Below are positions 49,870 through 58,312 of a stretch of 64,000 nucleotides of DNA, piece after piece. A model generated the notes under the pieces. It did not search any database. It was not told the origin of the DNA and was given only the letters and a program-made list of their open reading frames with translations. Numbering within the stretch: the first letter of the stretch is position 1; each line of letters starts with the position of its first letter. A program made the translations under genes and the position numbers. The stretch comes from Streptomyces sp. TRM70350 (GTDB lineage: Bacteria; Actinomycetota; Actinomycetes; Streptomycetales; Streptomycetaceae), in contig NZ_JAHUXH010000005.1 of NCBI RefSeq assembly GCF_019219825.1, forward strand, positions 62,001 to 126,000, read 5' to 3'.

Positions 49870-50029
49870 GGATCCTCCAGCACCTTGCTATCGAGCGGTC
49901 GTCCTTGGGACATCTCGGCAGATCCCCCTGGACGGTTCGCCAGCCGCGATGGCATTCAATCACTTACCGGCAGGCGTGCACGACGCCTTGGACCCATTGT
50001 CCGTCACGCCAGTGACACACTCGGTGCCG

Positions 50030-52585
50030 ATGGCCAAGAATCACCGATCCGATCGATCCCCGACGGACACCGCATCCCGCCCCGCGCCGGGCACGGTCCT
50101 GGACCGGCTCACCGCGGGACCGAACAGGGCTTCGCGCATCACTCATACGGAGCACTTGCCCCCGCGCGCGGGTCGGCATGCAGTCTGGCCGCACCGGATC
50201 CGATCCGAGGTCATCGCCGCGGTGCGGGCCGCGGGCATCGAACACCCCTGGGCCCACCAGGCGCGAGCCGCCGAACACGCCCTGGACGGTCAGTCGGTGG
50301 TCGTCGCCACGGGCACGGCGTCCGGCAAGTCCCTGGCGTACCTGGTTCCGGTCTTCTCCACGCTCCTGGACGGCGCCGAGGCCCCCAACGGCCGCGGCGC
50401 CACCGCCCTGTACCTGGCCCCCACCAAGGCCCTTGCAGCCGACCAGTGCCGAGCCGTGAAGGAACTTTCACATCCCCTGGGCCACGCGGTACGGCCGGCC
50501 GTGTACGACGGCGACACCCCGTTCGAGGAACGCGAGTGGATCCGCCAGTACGCCACGTACGTCTTGACAAACCCCGACATGCTGCACCGCGGCATATTGC
50601 CGTCCCACCCCCGCTGGGCCTCCTTCCTGAAGGCGCTGAAGTACGTCGTCATCGACGAGTGCCACACCTACCGCGGCGTCTTCGGCTCGCACGTCGCCCA
50701 GGTACTGCGCCGCCTGCGCCGCCTGTGCGCCCGCTACGGCTCCTCCCCGGTCTTCCTGCTGGCCTCCGCGACCGCCGCCGAGCCGGCCGTGGCCGCGCGC
50801 CGCCTCACCGGCCTGCCGGTCGTGGAGGTCGCCGACGACGCCTCACCGCGCGGGGAGCTGGTCTTCGCCCTCTGGGAGCCCCCGCTCACCGAGCTGCGGG
50901 GCGAGAAGGGCGCCCCGGTCCGCCGTACCGCCACCGCCGAGACCGCCGACCTGCTCACCGACCTCACCCTCCAAGGCGTCCGCTCGGTCGCCTTCGTGCG
51001 CTCCCGGCGCGGCGCCGAGCTGATCTCCGTGATCGCCCAGGAGCGGCTCGCGGAGATCGACCGCTCGCTGTCCCGGCGTGTCGCGGCCTACCGGGGCGGC
51101 TACCTCCCCGAGGAGCGCCGCGCCCTGGAACGCGCCCTCCACTCCGGCGAGCTGCTCGCGCTGGCCGCCACCACCGCCCTGGAGCTCGGCGTCGACGTCT
51201 CCGGCCTGGACGCGGTCGTGATCTCCGGATACCCGGGCACGCGTGCGTCCCTGTGGCAGCAGGCGGGCCGGGCCGGTCGCTCCGGGCAGGGCGCGCTGGC
51301 CGTCCTGGTGGCCCGCGACGATCCGCTGGACACCTTCCTGGTGCACCATCCGGAGGCCCTGTTCGACCAACCGGTGGAATCCACCGTCCTCGACCCCGAC
51401 AACCCGTACGTCCTCGCGCCCCACCTGTGCGCGGCGGCCGAGGAACTTCCGCTGGTCGAGGACGACCTGGAGCTGTTCGGCCCGGCGTCCGCGGAGCTGC
51501 TCCCGCAGCTGGAGGCCGCGAAGCTGCTGCGCCGCCGTACGAAGGCCTGGCACTGGACGCGCCGGGAGCGGGCCGCCGACCTGGCCGACATCCGGGGCGC
51601 GGGCGGCAGGCCGGTCCAGATCGTCGAGGCCGGCACCGGCCGCCTGCTGGGCACGGTCGACGCGGGCGCCGCGCACACGAGCGTCCACGAGGGCGCGGTC
51701 CATCTCCACCAGGGCCGCACGTACCTCGTGCGCTCCCTCGACCTGGACGACTCGGTCGCCCTGGTCGAGGAGGCGAACCCGCCGTACTCCACGGTGGCCC
51801 GCGACACCACGACGATCTCCGTCCTGGAGACGGACATCGAGGTCCCCTGGGGCCGGGGCCGCCTCTGCTACGGCTCCGTCGAGGTGACCAACCAGGTCGT
51901 CTCCTTCCTCCGCCGCCGCCTCATCACCGGCGAGGTGCTGGGCGAGACCAAACTCGACCTCCCTCCTCGAACGCTCCGCACGCGCGCGGTGTGGTGGACG
52001 GTCACCGAGGACCAGCTGGACGAGGCCCGCATCAGCCCGGAGATCCTCGGCGGCGCCCTGCACGCCGCCGAGCACGCGTCGATCGGCATGCTGCCCCTCT
52101 TCGCCACCTGCGACCGCTGGGACATCGGCGGCGTGTCGATCCCGCTGCATCCCGACACGCTGCTCCCGACGGTCTTCGTCTACGACGGCCACCCCGGCGG
52201 CGCGGGCTTCGCGGAACGTGCCTTCCACACCGCCCACGCCTGGCTCACCGCCACCCGCCAGGCCATCGCCTCCTGCGAGTGCGACAGCGGCTGCCCGTCC
52301 TGCATCCAGTCCCCCAAGTGCGGCAACGGCAACGATCCGCTGCACAAGCGGGGGGCTGTGCGGCTCCTTACGGTGCTGCTGCGGGGGGCGCCGGAGGAGA
52401 AGCCGGTGGCCCCGGTGGGGCCTCGGGAGGAACCGGCGCCCCAGGCGGATCCGGTGGGGCCGCGGGAGGAACCGGCGCCCCAGGCGGACCCGGTGGAGCC
52501 GCGGAAGGAACCGGCACCGACGGAACCGGAGGAGCCGCAGGAGGAACCGGCGCCACCGCCTCCGCAGGGCCCGCCCGCGACCTGA
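50030..52585 (+). CDS. DEAD/DEAH-box helicase with DUF1998 (Hrq1/YprA-like)
   Basis: 851 residues. Motif I is ATGTASGKSLAYLVP, motif II DECH in VVIDECHTYRG, motif III SATAAE, and motif VI QQAGRAGRSGQ. The C-terminal DUF1998 domain ends with the zinc-like Cys set CECDSGCPSCIQSPKCG. This is the architecture of RecQ4-like 3'-5' helicases (Hrq1, MrfA) used in crosslink repair. The final ~75 residues are low-complexity repeats (GPREEPAPQADPV) that overlap the antisense TadE-like gene by 218 bp. ATG 50030 is favoured; the frame is open to 49568 but through the bldG promoter. Confidence 0.9.
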   Translation: MAKNHRSDRSPTDTASRPAPGTVLDRLTAGPNRASRITHTEHLPPRAGRHAVWPHRIRSEVIAAVRAAGIEHPWAHQARAAEHALDGQSVVVATGTASGKSLAYLVPVFSTLLDGAEAPNGRGATALYLAPTKALAADQCRAVKELSHPLGHAVRPAVYDGDTPFEEREWIRQYATYVLTNPDMLHRGILPSHPRWASFLKALKYVVIDECHTYRGVFGSHVAQVLRRLRRLCARYGSSPVFLLASATAAEPAVAARRLTGLPVVEVADDASPRGELVFALWEPPLTELRGEKGAPVRRTATAETADLLTDLTLQGVRSVAFVRSRRGAELISVIAQERLAEIDRSLSRRVAAYRGGYLPEERRALERALHSGELLALAATTALELGVDVSGLDAVVISGYPGTRASLWQQAGRAGRSGQGALAVLVARDDPLDTFLVHHPEALFDQPVESTVLDPDNPYVLAPHLCAAAEELPLVEDDLELFGPASAELLPQLEAAKLLRRRTKAWHWTRRERAADLADIRGAGGRPVQIVEAGTGRLLGTVDAGAAHTSVHEGAVHLHQGRTYLVRSLDLDDSVALVEEANPPYSTVARDTTTISVLETDIEVPWGRGRLCYGSVEVTNQVVSFLRRRLITGEVLGETKLDLPPRTLRTRAVWWTVTEDQLDEARISPEILGGALHAAEHASIGMLPLFATCDRWDIGGVSIPLHPDTLLPTVFVYDGHPGGAGFAERAFHTAHAWLTATRQAIASCECDSGCPSCIQSPKCGNGNDPLHKRGAVRLLTVLLRGAPEEKPVAPVGPREEPAPQADPVGPREEPAPQADPVEPRKEPAPTEPEEPQEEPAPPPPQGPPAT

Positions 52586-52895
52586 CCTCCACCGTGAACG
52601 GCCCCGTTCTCGACGCCGCTGTCACGTCGGAGATCTCGCCCACCATCGCGCACCGCACAAGCCGCGTGTCCTGGGCCCGCGCCACCCGTTCGGCCCGGGC
52701 GCAGGCCGCCTCGGTGCCCTCCGCCCAGTGGTCCGCCGCAGCGAGCGCCGCGAGGTCCGCGGCGCCGGCCGCGCGGTGCCGGGTCACGGCGGCCTGCCCC
52801 AGGGCGAGCAGGACGCCGAACACGGCACACAGGACGGCGATCACACCGACGCTCCAGACGGTGGCGGACCCCCGGTCCCTGTCACCGCCCCTCAT
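52368..52895 (-). CDS. Rv3654c-like TadE-related protein
   Basis: 175 residues. The N-terminus, RGSATVWSVGVIAVLCAVFG, is a pilin-like hydrophobic helix, then AADLAALAAADHW and two Cys. The second half is Pro/Ala/Gly-rich (PPGPPGAPVPPAAPP) and is encoded opposite the helicase tail. It overlaps the preceding TadE gene by ATGA. Rv3654c-type proteins are the last pseudopilin-like genes in actinobacterial Tad clusters. The real C-terminus may be shorter than shown if the repeat region expanded. Confidence 0.75.
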   Translation of the reverse strand: MRGGDRDRGSATVWSVGVIAVLCAVFGVLLALGQAAVTRHRAAGAADLAALAAADHWAEGTEAACARAERVARAQDTRLVRCAMVGEISDVTAASRTGPFTVEVRSRAGPAEAVAPVPPAAPPVPSVPVPSAAPPGPPGAPVPPAAPPDPPGAPVPPEAPPGPPASPPAPPAAAP

Positions 52896-53389
52896 CTGCG
52901 CACCTCCGCTGTCTCCTGACCGGCCGTCCCCTTCGCCACCGTCTCCTCGGCGGCCGTCCCGTCCGCCACCGCCTGCTCGCCGACCGTCCTCCCTTCCGCC
53001 ACCGTCCCGTCCGCCACCGTCCTGTCCGCCACCGTCTCCTCCGCGACCGCGACGGCCTCCTCCCGCAGCTCGTACGACAGCCGACCCACCCCCGGCGCCT
53101 TGGCGACGACCACGACCCGGACCCGGCCGCCCTCCCGGCTGATGGTGACCTTCGCCCCGCGTGGTGCCACCTCGCGGGTCACCGCGACGACCGCGTCGTG
53201 CGGGTCCTGCCGGGCCGCCGCGCGGGCGCCCGTCCGGGCCGCGTCCACACACTGGATCTGCGCGGCGACCACGAGCAGCCCCCAGACCAGCCCCATCGCG
53301 AACATCACCAGCACGGGCAGCACCAGCGCCGCCTCCGCCGTCACGAACCCCCCGTCCGCGCCCCGCCCTCGCCACTCACATCCGCGCAT
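52892..53389 (-). CDS. TadE-like minor pilin
   Basis: 165 residues. GGFVTAEAALVLPVLVMFA is the TadE N-terminal helix with the conserved Glu, followed by an extracellular part with one Cys. The C-terminal 45 residues are a degenerate repeat of a Val/Ala/Asp motif (TVADRTVADGTVAEG, EQAVADGTAAEET). Such low-complexity tails are unusual for TadE. The start overlaps the end of the DUF4244 gene by 14 bp. It would be part of the Flp/Tad pilus made by the operon to the right. Confidence 0.82.
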   Translation of the reverse strand: MRGCEWRGRGADGGFVTAEAALVLPVLVMFAMGLVWGLLVVAAQIQCVDAARTGARAAARQDPHDAVVAVTREVAPRGAKVTISREGGRVRVVVVAKAPGVGRLSYELREEAVAVAEETVADRTVADGTVAEGRTVGEQAVADGTAAEETVAKGTAGQETAEVRR

Positions 53390-53585
53390 TGAGGGCCTCC
53401 TTGACGATGCTCTGCAGCTCCGCGCTGACCTGCCCGCTCGTCACGACCTTGTAGAGCAGCACCGCGAAGGCCGCCGCCGCGACGATCCCCACCGCGTACT
53501 CGGAGGTGACCATCCCGGCCTCCCTCCGCATGCCGCGCATCCGCCACACCAGAGCACGCGCGCGTGCTCGTACCGCCTTGCACAT
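53376..53585 (-). CDS. DUF4244 Flp-pilin-like protein
   Basis: 69 residues. A basic N-terminus (KAVRARARALVWRMRG) leads into MVTSEYAVGIVAAAAFAVLLY, where the prepilin peptidase is expected to cut just before or near the conserved Glu, then a short polar tail. This is the probable major pilin of the Tad-like system in Streptomyces. It is first of three pilin-type genes and lies 170 bp after the TadC gene. Confidence 0.8.
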   Translation of the reverse strand: MCKAVRARARALVWRMRGMRREAGMVTSEYAVGIVAAAAFAVLLYKVVTSGQVSAELQSIVKEALNARM

Positions 53586-53599
53586 CTCAACCCCCGTGA

Positions 53600-53724
53600 G
53601 GTTCCGTTCCTTCGATCCAGAGCCGTTCCGTGATCAACGCTGTTCGTCGATCAAAATCTGTTTCTCGAATCAAGAGCTGTTTGCCGATCAGAGGCCGTTC
53701 ACCAAAGACCGTTTGCCGTACGCC
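53600..53724. repeat. degenerate 17-19-bp repeats between TadC and pilin genes
   Basis: Six to seven copies of a unit like GCTGTTTGCCGATCAGAG at about 53602, 53622, 53639, 53658, 53676, 53694 and 53709. Most contain GATCA or GAATCA. The region is the only AT-leaning segment of the Tad locus and directly precedes the pilin gene on the minus strand, so it probably holds its promoter and repeated regulator sites. Confidence 0.65.
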
Positions 53725-53755
53725 AGTTGCTCTCGCACGCATGCTCACCCGCCCC

Positions 53756-54544
53756 TCATCCGCCACCCCCTCCCAACACCCCACCCGCCAGACCGATCAC
53801 CACGGGCAGCACCCCGACCGCGATGAAGGCAGGCAGGAAGCACAGGCCCACCGGCGCGGTGACCAGGACGGCCGCTCGCCGTGCCCGTGCCGTCGCGCTG
53901 CGGGCCCAGTCGGCGCGGGCGTCCGCGGCGATCCGCGCGACCGGTGCGGCCGCGGGGAGCCCGGACACGTCGGCCCGCTCCAGCAGCCGGGCCAGGGCAT
54001 CGGCGCCCGGTGTCGCGGCCAACCCGCGCCAGGCCTCCGCCGGTTCGCCGCCGAGCCGCACCTCCGCGGCCCCGCGCGCCAGCGCCGCCCCGACCGGGCC
54101 ACCGAGCGCCTCGCCCACGGCCTGCGCGGCGATCACCGGACCGGCACCCGCCGTGATGCAGGCGGCTACGAGATCGGCGGCGAGCGGCAGCTGCCGGGCC
54201 GCCTCGCGCGGGTCGAAGGCGTCACCCTCGGCGACCGCCGCCGTCTGCCGCTGACGCCACCGCCACACCCCGGCCGCGGCGATCACGCCCACGACGACAC
54301 CCAGGACTCCGCCGACCAGCACCCAACCGGCGCCGACCACGGCGACCGTCGGCCACCACCGCCGTACGACGCCCGCGGCCTCGAAGCGGGGCGGCTTGGC
54401 GTCGGCTTCACGGTCCAGCAACGCGGCCAGCCGCCTCCGCACCTGGCGTTCCCGCCGTACGCCCACCGCCCACCGCATGACCCACGCCAGGGCGAGCACA
54501 ACCCCCAGGGCCACCCCCAGCCTGTGGAAAACTTCCGCGCTCAT
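53756..54544 (-). CDS. tadC: TadC-type secretion membrane protein
   Basis: 262 residues. The GspF/TadC fold: three to four membrane segments (VALGVVLALAWVMRWAVG; a long one near VAVVGAGWVLVGGVLGVVVG; two C-terminal around VGLCFLPAFIAVGVLPVVIG) and a cytosolic helical domain with LPLAADLVAACITAGAGP. It is the inner-membrane platform of the Tad machine. The ATG at 54544 overlaps the tadB stop (ATGA). Confidence 0.85.
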   Translation of the reverse strand: MSAEVFHRLGVALGVVLALAWVMRWAVGVRRERQVRRRLAALLDREADAKPPRFEAAGVVRRWWPTVAVVGAGWVLVGGVLGVVVGVIAAAGVWRWRQRQTAAVAEGDAFDPREAARQLPLAADLVAACITAGAGPVIAAQAVGEALGGPVGAALARGAAEVRLGGEPAEAWRGLAATPGADALARLLERADVSGLPAAAPVARIAADARADWARSATARARRAAVLVTAPVGLCFLPAFIAVGVLPVVIGLAGGVLGGGGG

Positions 54545-55401
54545 GCCGCCTCGGCTCCCCTCACGATCCGCAGCGCCCACCACAGCCCCACGCCCTCCAG
54601 CACCGCGCCCGCCAGCAGGCAGCCCAGTCCCGCGCCGGTGTGCAGCAGCACGTGCAGCGGGTCGGCGCCGAACGCGGTGCCGAGGAGGACGCCGAGGGCC
54701 GGCAGTGCGGCGAGCATCACGGCCGTGGAGCGAGAGCCGGCCAACTGGGCCCGGAACTCGGCACGTTGGTCCCGCTCCGCCCGCAGGGCGGCCTCCAGCC
54801 GGTCGAGCCCGGCCGCGAGACCCGCGCCCCGGTCGACCGCGACCCGCCAGCACGCCGCGAGCCCCAGCAGCCCGTCGGCCCCCGGCTGCCGTGCCGCCAC
54901 CGCGAGCGCCCCCGGCACGTCCCCGCCGAACCGCGCCGCCGCCAGCACCGGCGCCTGCGCGTCACCGAGCCCTCCGGAGTCCAGCGCGGCCCGCAGCAGG
55001 GCCTCGCCCGGCTGCCGTCCGGCCCGCACTTCCCCGGCGAGCGCCGAGCACAGCGCGATCACCGCGTCGCCTCGCCGCTCCCCCGTCCGCCGCGCCTCCC
55101 CGGCCAGCCGCACCCGCCGCAGCACCGGCACCCCGGCCGCCCCCGCGACGACCGGCAGCACCGACGCCCCCATCACCCCGAGCACCAGCCCGGCGACCGG
55201 CGCCCACCACTCGACCCGCAGCCGCCCACGGATCCACCGCAGCCAACCGGCCCACCGCCGCCACACGGGAGGCCCACTGCCCACCACCCCGCCTCCGGCC
55301 AGCAGCAGTTGCGCCCGCCGCGCTCCCGAGTGCCACCCGCCCATCAGCCACGCGGCCGCCTCGGCGCACACCAGGGCCGCGCTCATCGCCATCTCACCCA
55401 T
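54541..55401 (-). CDS. tadB: TadB-type secretion membrane protein
   Basis: 286 residues from ATG 55401, six bases after the tadA stop. Membrane segments lie near VAGLVLGVMGASVLPVVAG and around the C-terminal LPALGVLLGTAFG and LLAGAVLEGVGLWWAL. The GspF-like cytosolic helical domain has VIALCSALAGEVRAGRQPGEALL. It pairs with TadC to form the platform. Longer frames (to 55539) overlap tadA and are not used. Confidence 0.85.
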   Translation of the reverse strand: MGEMAMSAALVCAEAAAWLMGGWHSGARRAQLLLAGGGVVGSGPPVWRRWAGWLRWIRGRLRVEWWAPVAGLVLGVMGASVLPVVAGAAGVPVLRRVRLAGEARRTGERRGDAVIALCSALAGEVRAGRQPGEALLRAALDSGGLGDAQAPVLAAARFGGDVPGALAVAARQPGADGLLGLAACWRVAVDRGAGLAAGLDRLEAALRAERDQRAEFRAQLAGSRSTAVMLAALPALGVLLGTAFGADPLHVLLHTGAGLGCLLAGAVLEGVGLWWALRIVRGAEAA

Positions 55402-55406
55402 GCCGC

Positions 55407-56624
55407 TCACCACTCGCTCTCGTTCCTGCCACGCCGCAGTCGGCCCTCGTCCTCCGCGGGCCCGGGCCCGCCCCCACCACAGAGCAGCCCCCGCAACCGC
55501 CCCCACCCCCGCTCTCGCGCAAACGCCTCCGTGTCCCACCGCAGGGCGGGCACCGTCCGCACCAGCCCCGAGGCGTCCCGCTCCAGCACATGCACCTCCG
55601 CGATCCGCCGCCGCCCGTTCCGGTCCCGCACCAGGTGCAGGACGACCGACAGCGCCGCCGCCAACTGGCTGTGCAGGGCGGCCCGGTCGAGCCCGGCCGC
55701 GGTGCCGAGGGCCTCCAGGCGGGCGGGGACGTCCGCGGCGGCGTTGGCGTGGACGGTCCCGCAGCCGCCCTCGTGGCCGGTGTTCAACGCGGCCAGCAGG
55801 TACACCACTTCGGCCCCGCGGACCTCACCGACCACCAGCCGGTCGGGCCGCATCCGCAGCGCCTGCCGGACCAGGTCCTCCAGCGTCACGAGCCCGGCGC
55901 CCTCCTGGTTGGCGGGCCGGGCCTCCAGGCGCACCACATGCGGATGGTCGGGCCGCAGCTCCGCCGAGTCCTCCGCGAGCACGATCCGCTCGTCCGGCCC
56001 GACCAACCCGAGCAGCGCGCTCAGCAACGTCGTCTTGCCGGTGCCCGTGCCCCCGCTGATCAGGAAGGACAACCGCGCCCGCAGCAGCGCGCGCAGCACC
56101 CGGTCCCCGCCCGGCGGCACCGTGCCGGCCGCCACGAGCTCGTCGAGGGTGAACGCGCGCGGGCGGACCACTCGAAGCGACAGGCACGTACACCCGACGG
56201 CGACCGGCGGCAGCACCGCGTGCAGTCGCGTCCCGTCCGGCAGCCGGGCGTCGACCCATGGCCGGGCGTCGTCCAGGCGCCGCCCGGCCACCGCGGCCAG
56301 GCGCTGCGCGAGACGTCGTACGGCCGCCGCGTCCGGGAAGGACACGGACGTCAGCTCCAGTCCGCCGCCCCGGTCCACCCACACCCGGTCCGGCGCCGAG
56401 ACCAGCACGTCGGTCACCGACGGATCGGCGAGCAGCGGCTCCAGGGGGCCGCTGCCGACCAGCTCGGACCGCAACCGCTCGGCCGTGCGCAGGACTTCGG
56501 CGTCACCCAGCACCCGCCCCTGCTCCCGCAGTGCCTGGGCCACGCGCGCGGGTGTGGGCTCGGCGCCGCTCTCGGCCAGCCACTGCCGCACGCCGTCCAG
56601 CAGGGGCCCCGCGATGGTGTTCAT
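55407..56624 (-). CDS. tadA: TadA/CpaF secretion ATPase
   Basis: 405 residues. Walker A is ISGGTGTGKTTLL; the Asp box is VLAEDSAEL; Walker B is LVVGEVRG, followed by the His box GCGTVHANAA. The N-terminal ~150 residues are the usual CpaF domain. It powers pilus assembly and possibly retraction. The ATG overlaps the ssd stop (ATGA), so ssd, tadA, tadB and tadC form one coupled unit. Confidence 0.92.
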   Translation of the reverse strand: MNTIAGPLLDGVRQWLAESGAEPTPARVAQALREQGRVLGDAEVLRTAERLRSELVGSGPLEPLLADPSVTDVLVSAPDRVWVDRGGGLELTSVSFPDAAAVRRLAQRLAAVAGRRLDDARPWVDARLPDGTRLHAVLPPVAVGCTCLSLRVVRPRAFTLDELVAAGTVPPGGDRVLRALLRARLSFLISGGTGTGKTTLLSALLGLVGPDERIVLAEDSAELRPDHPHVVRLEARPANQEGAGLVTLEDLVRQALRMRPDRLVVGEVRGAEVVYLLAALNTGHEGGCGTVHANAAADVPARLEALGTAAGLDRAALHSQLAAALSVVLHLVRDRNGRRRIAEVHVLERDASGLVRTVPALRWDTEAFARERGWGRLRGLLCGGGGPGPAEDEGRLRRGRNESEW

Positions 56625-57724
56625 GCCGCACCCGCCTCGACCAGCGCCCGCTCCCAGAACTCCTTGCAGAACCGGGCCAGTGGACCCCGCGCGCCCGCAC
56701 CGGGCGGTGCCTTGCCCTCGGCCGGGCGCAGCAGACCGGCCTCGACGGGTACCTCACCGGCCAGCGGCAGGCCGAGCAGCCGGGCCACCTCGCGGTCGTC
56801 GAGGCCGGGCGCGTACGGCCCGCGTACCGCCAGCCGCAGATCGCGCAGGACCATGCCGACCGCGGACGCCACCCGCCCGGCCGCCGCGACCGCGCGCAGC
56901 TCGGCGGGGACCACGAGGAGCCCGATGTCCAGCTGGGCGAGGGCCTCGGCGGTCCCGTCGTCGATCCGGCGCGGCAGGTCGACCACGACCGTGCCGCCCC
57001 GGCGCCGGGCCGCGGCCAGTACCGCCCGTACGGCCTGCGGCGGGATGGCGACGCAGTCGCCGCGGTCCCAGCTGAGCACCCGCAGGGAGTGCAGCTGGGG
57101 CAGGGACTCCTCCAGGGCACCGCTGCCGACCCGGCCGCGTGACGCGGCGAAGGCGGGCCAGCGCAGGCCCTCGGCACTTTCGCCGCCGAGGAGGACGTCG
57201 AGACCGCCGCCCAGCGGATCGGCGTCCACCAGCAGGGTGCGCAGCCCCTCGCGCGCGGAAGTGACGGCGAGCGCGCAGGCCAGCGTGGACGCTCCCGCGC
57301 CGCCCCGGCCGCCGATCACGCCGACGGTGAGCGCGGGCCGGCCGACGCCCTCGGCGACATCGGCGATCCGGTCGACCAGCCACTGCTCGCCGTCCGGCAG
57401 CATCAGGACGTGGTCGGCGCCGATCTGGACGGCTCGCTTCCACATCCCGGGGTCGTCCTGGTCCCGGCCGACCAGCACCACCCCTCGTCTGCGCGCGGCC
57501 CCGCGGACGCGTCGCGCGGCGTCGTCCCCGACCAGGACCAGCGGCGCGGCCTCCCAGCCTCCGCTGCGGTCCGGCACGCTGGGGTGGACCTCCGGTGTGG
57601 CTCCGGCTGCCGCGCACAGGCGCAGCAGGTCGTCGAGCAGTTCGGCGTCCTCGGTGACGATCAGCGGTCGGCTCTGCCGCCCTCCGGCGGCGGACGGCGG
57701 ATCGTGTGTGACGGTTCCGGCCAC
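56621..57724 (-). CDS. Ssd/CpaE-like ATPase
   Basis: 367 residues. An N-terminal receiver-like domain (LIVTEDAELLDDLLRLCAAAG, LVLVGDD, a DHVLMLPDGEQWL stretch) precedes a ParA/MinD-type ATPase with deviant Walker A VIGGRGGAGASTLA, where Ala-Ser stand in place of Lys-Thr. This matches septum-site-determining protein Ssd and CpaE, which place the Tad machine in the cell. The GTG at 57724 has GGGGGAA upstream. It is the first gene of the Tad operon. Confidence 0.85.
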   Translation of the reverse strand: MAGTVTHDPPSAAGGRQSRPLIVTEDAELLDDLLRLCAAAGATPEVHPSVPDRSGGWEAAPLVLVGDDAARRVRGAARRRGVVLVGRDQDDPGMWKRAVQIGADHVLMLPDGEQWLVDRIADVAEGVGRPALTVGVIGGRGGAGASTLACALAVTSAREGLRTLLVDADPLGGGLDVLLGGESAEGLRWPAFAASRGRVGSGALEESLPQLHSLRVLSWDRGDCVAIPPQAVRAVLAAARRRGGTVVVDLPRRIDDGTAEALAQLDIGLLVVPAELRAVAAAGRVASAVGMVLRDLRLAVRGPYAPGLDDREVARLLGLPLAGEVPVEAGLLRPAEGKAPPGAGARGPLARFCKEFWERALVEAGAA

Positions 57725-58142
57725 GGTTTGCTTCCCCCTTCGCTTGTCCGCTGCGCTCGCGCAGCCCCTACGGCCCCGCGATTCGCACCCATGTGAAGAA
57801 CCGGCAACCGGCCTCCATATGAGCGGCCGACGGATTCCGGCCATGCGCGCCCGTCAATCGCAACCGGCCAGGAACTCGCCGCGAGCGGGCCGCGCAGGAA
57901 TCACGGTGCAGCGATCCCGAAAAACGTGTGGATCTTGGTCGATAACTGTGGACAACTCGATGGTTGTGAATATCGCCGTCACCCATACCGGTGACCCCTG
58001 CACCACCTCCTGTGCGACTTCCGCAGAGCAGTCCGACGACTACGCTCGGTGACGGACCGCGGGCGTGCGAAAGAGGCGGCCGCAGCCGCCTCGATGCGGC
58101 TCCGTGGCCGCGGGGAGAAGGGGAAAACCCACCTGGACATGC

Positions 58143-58208
58143 GACGACCCCCGCCGGGGGGGAGAGCGGGGGTCGTCCCCACGGCCGACTCGGGGGGGGA
58201 GGAGTCGG
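58143..58208 (+). terminator. two consecutive strong hairpins in a divergent intergenic region
   Basis: GACGACCCCCGC (58143-58154) pairs with GCGGGGGTCGTC (58166-58177), and CCGACTC (58185-58191) with GAGTCGG (58202-58208). They lie between the Ssd gene (leftwards) and the HAD gene (rightwards), where no gene end is close. They may end an unannotated small transcript or act as attenuators in the HAD leader. The rest of 57725-58312 shows no gene. Confidence 0.55.
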
Positions 58209-58312
58209 ACCGGGTTAGCACGGTCGCGAACGATCCGTGACTTCCATGGTGTACCCGAGAGCCCTCTCAGGCAAACCCACGCGCCCCACCTTACGCCGAA
58301 TGGGCTGCCCCT

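Noticed and set aside
54396..58052. A 1218-residue plus-strand frame opposite the Tad operon
   Set aside because: Antisense to four recognised, coupled genes; Pro/Arg/Ser-rich low complexity.
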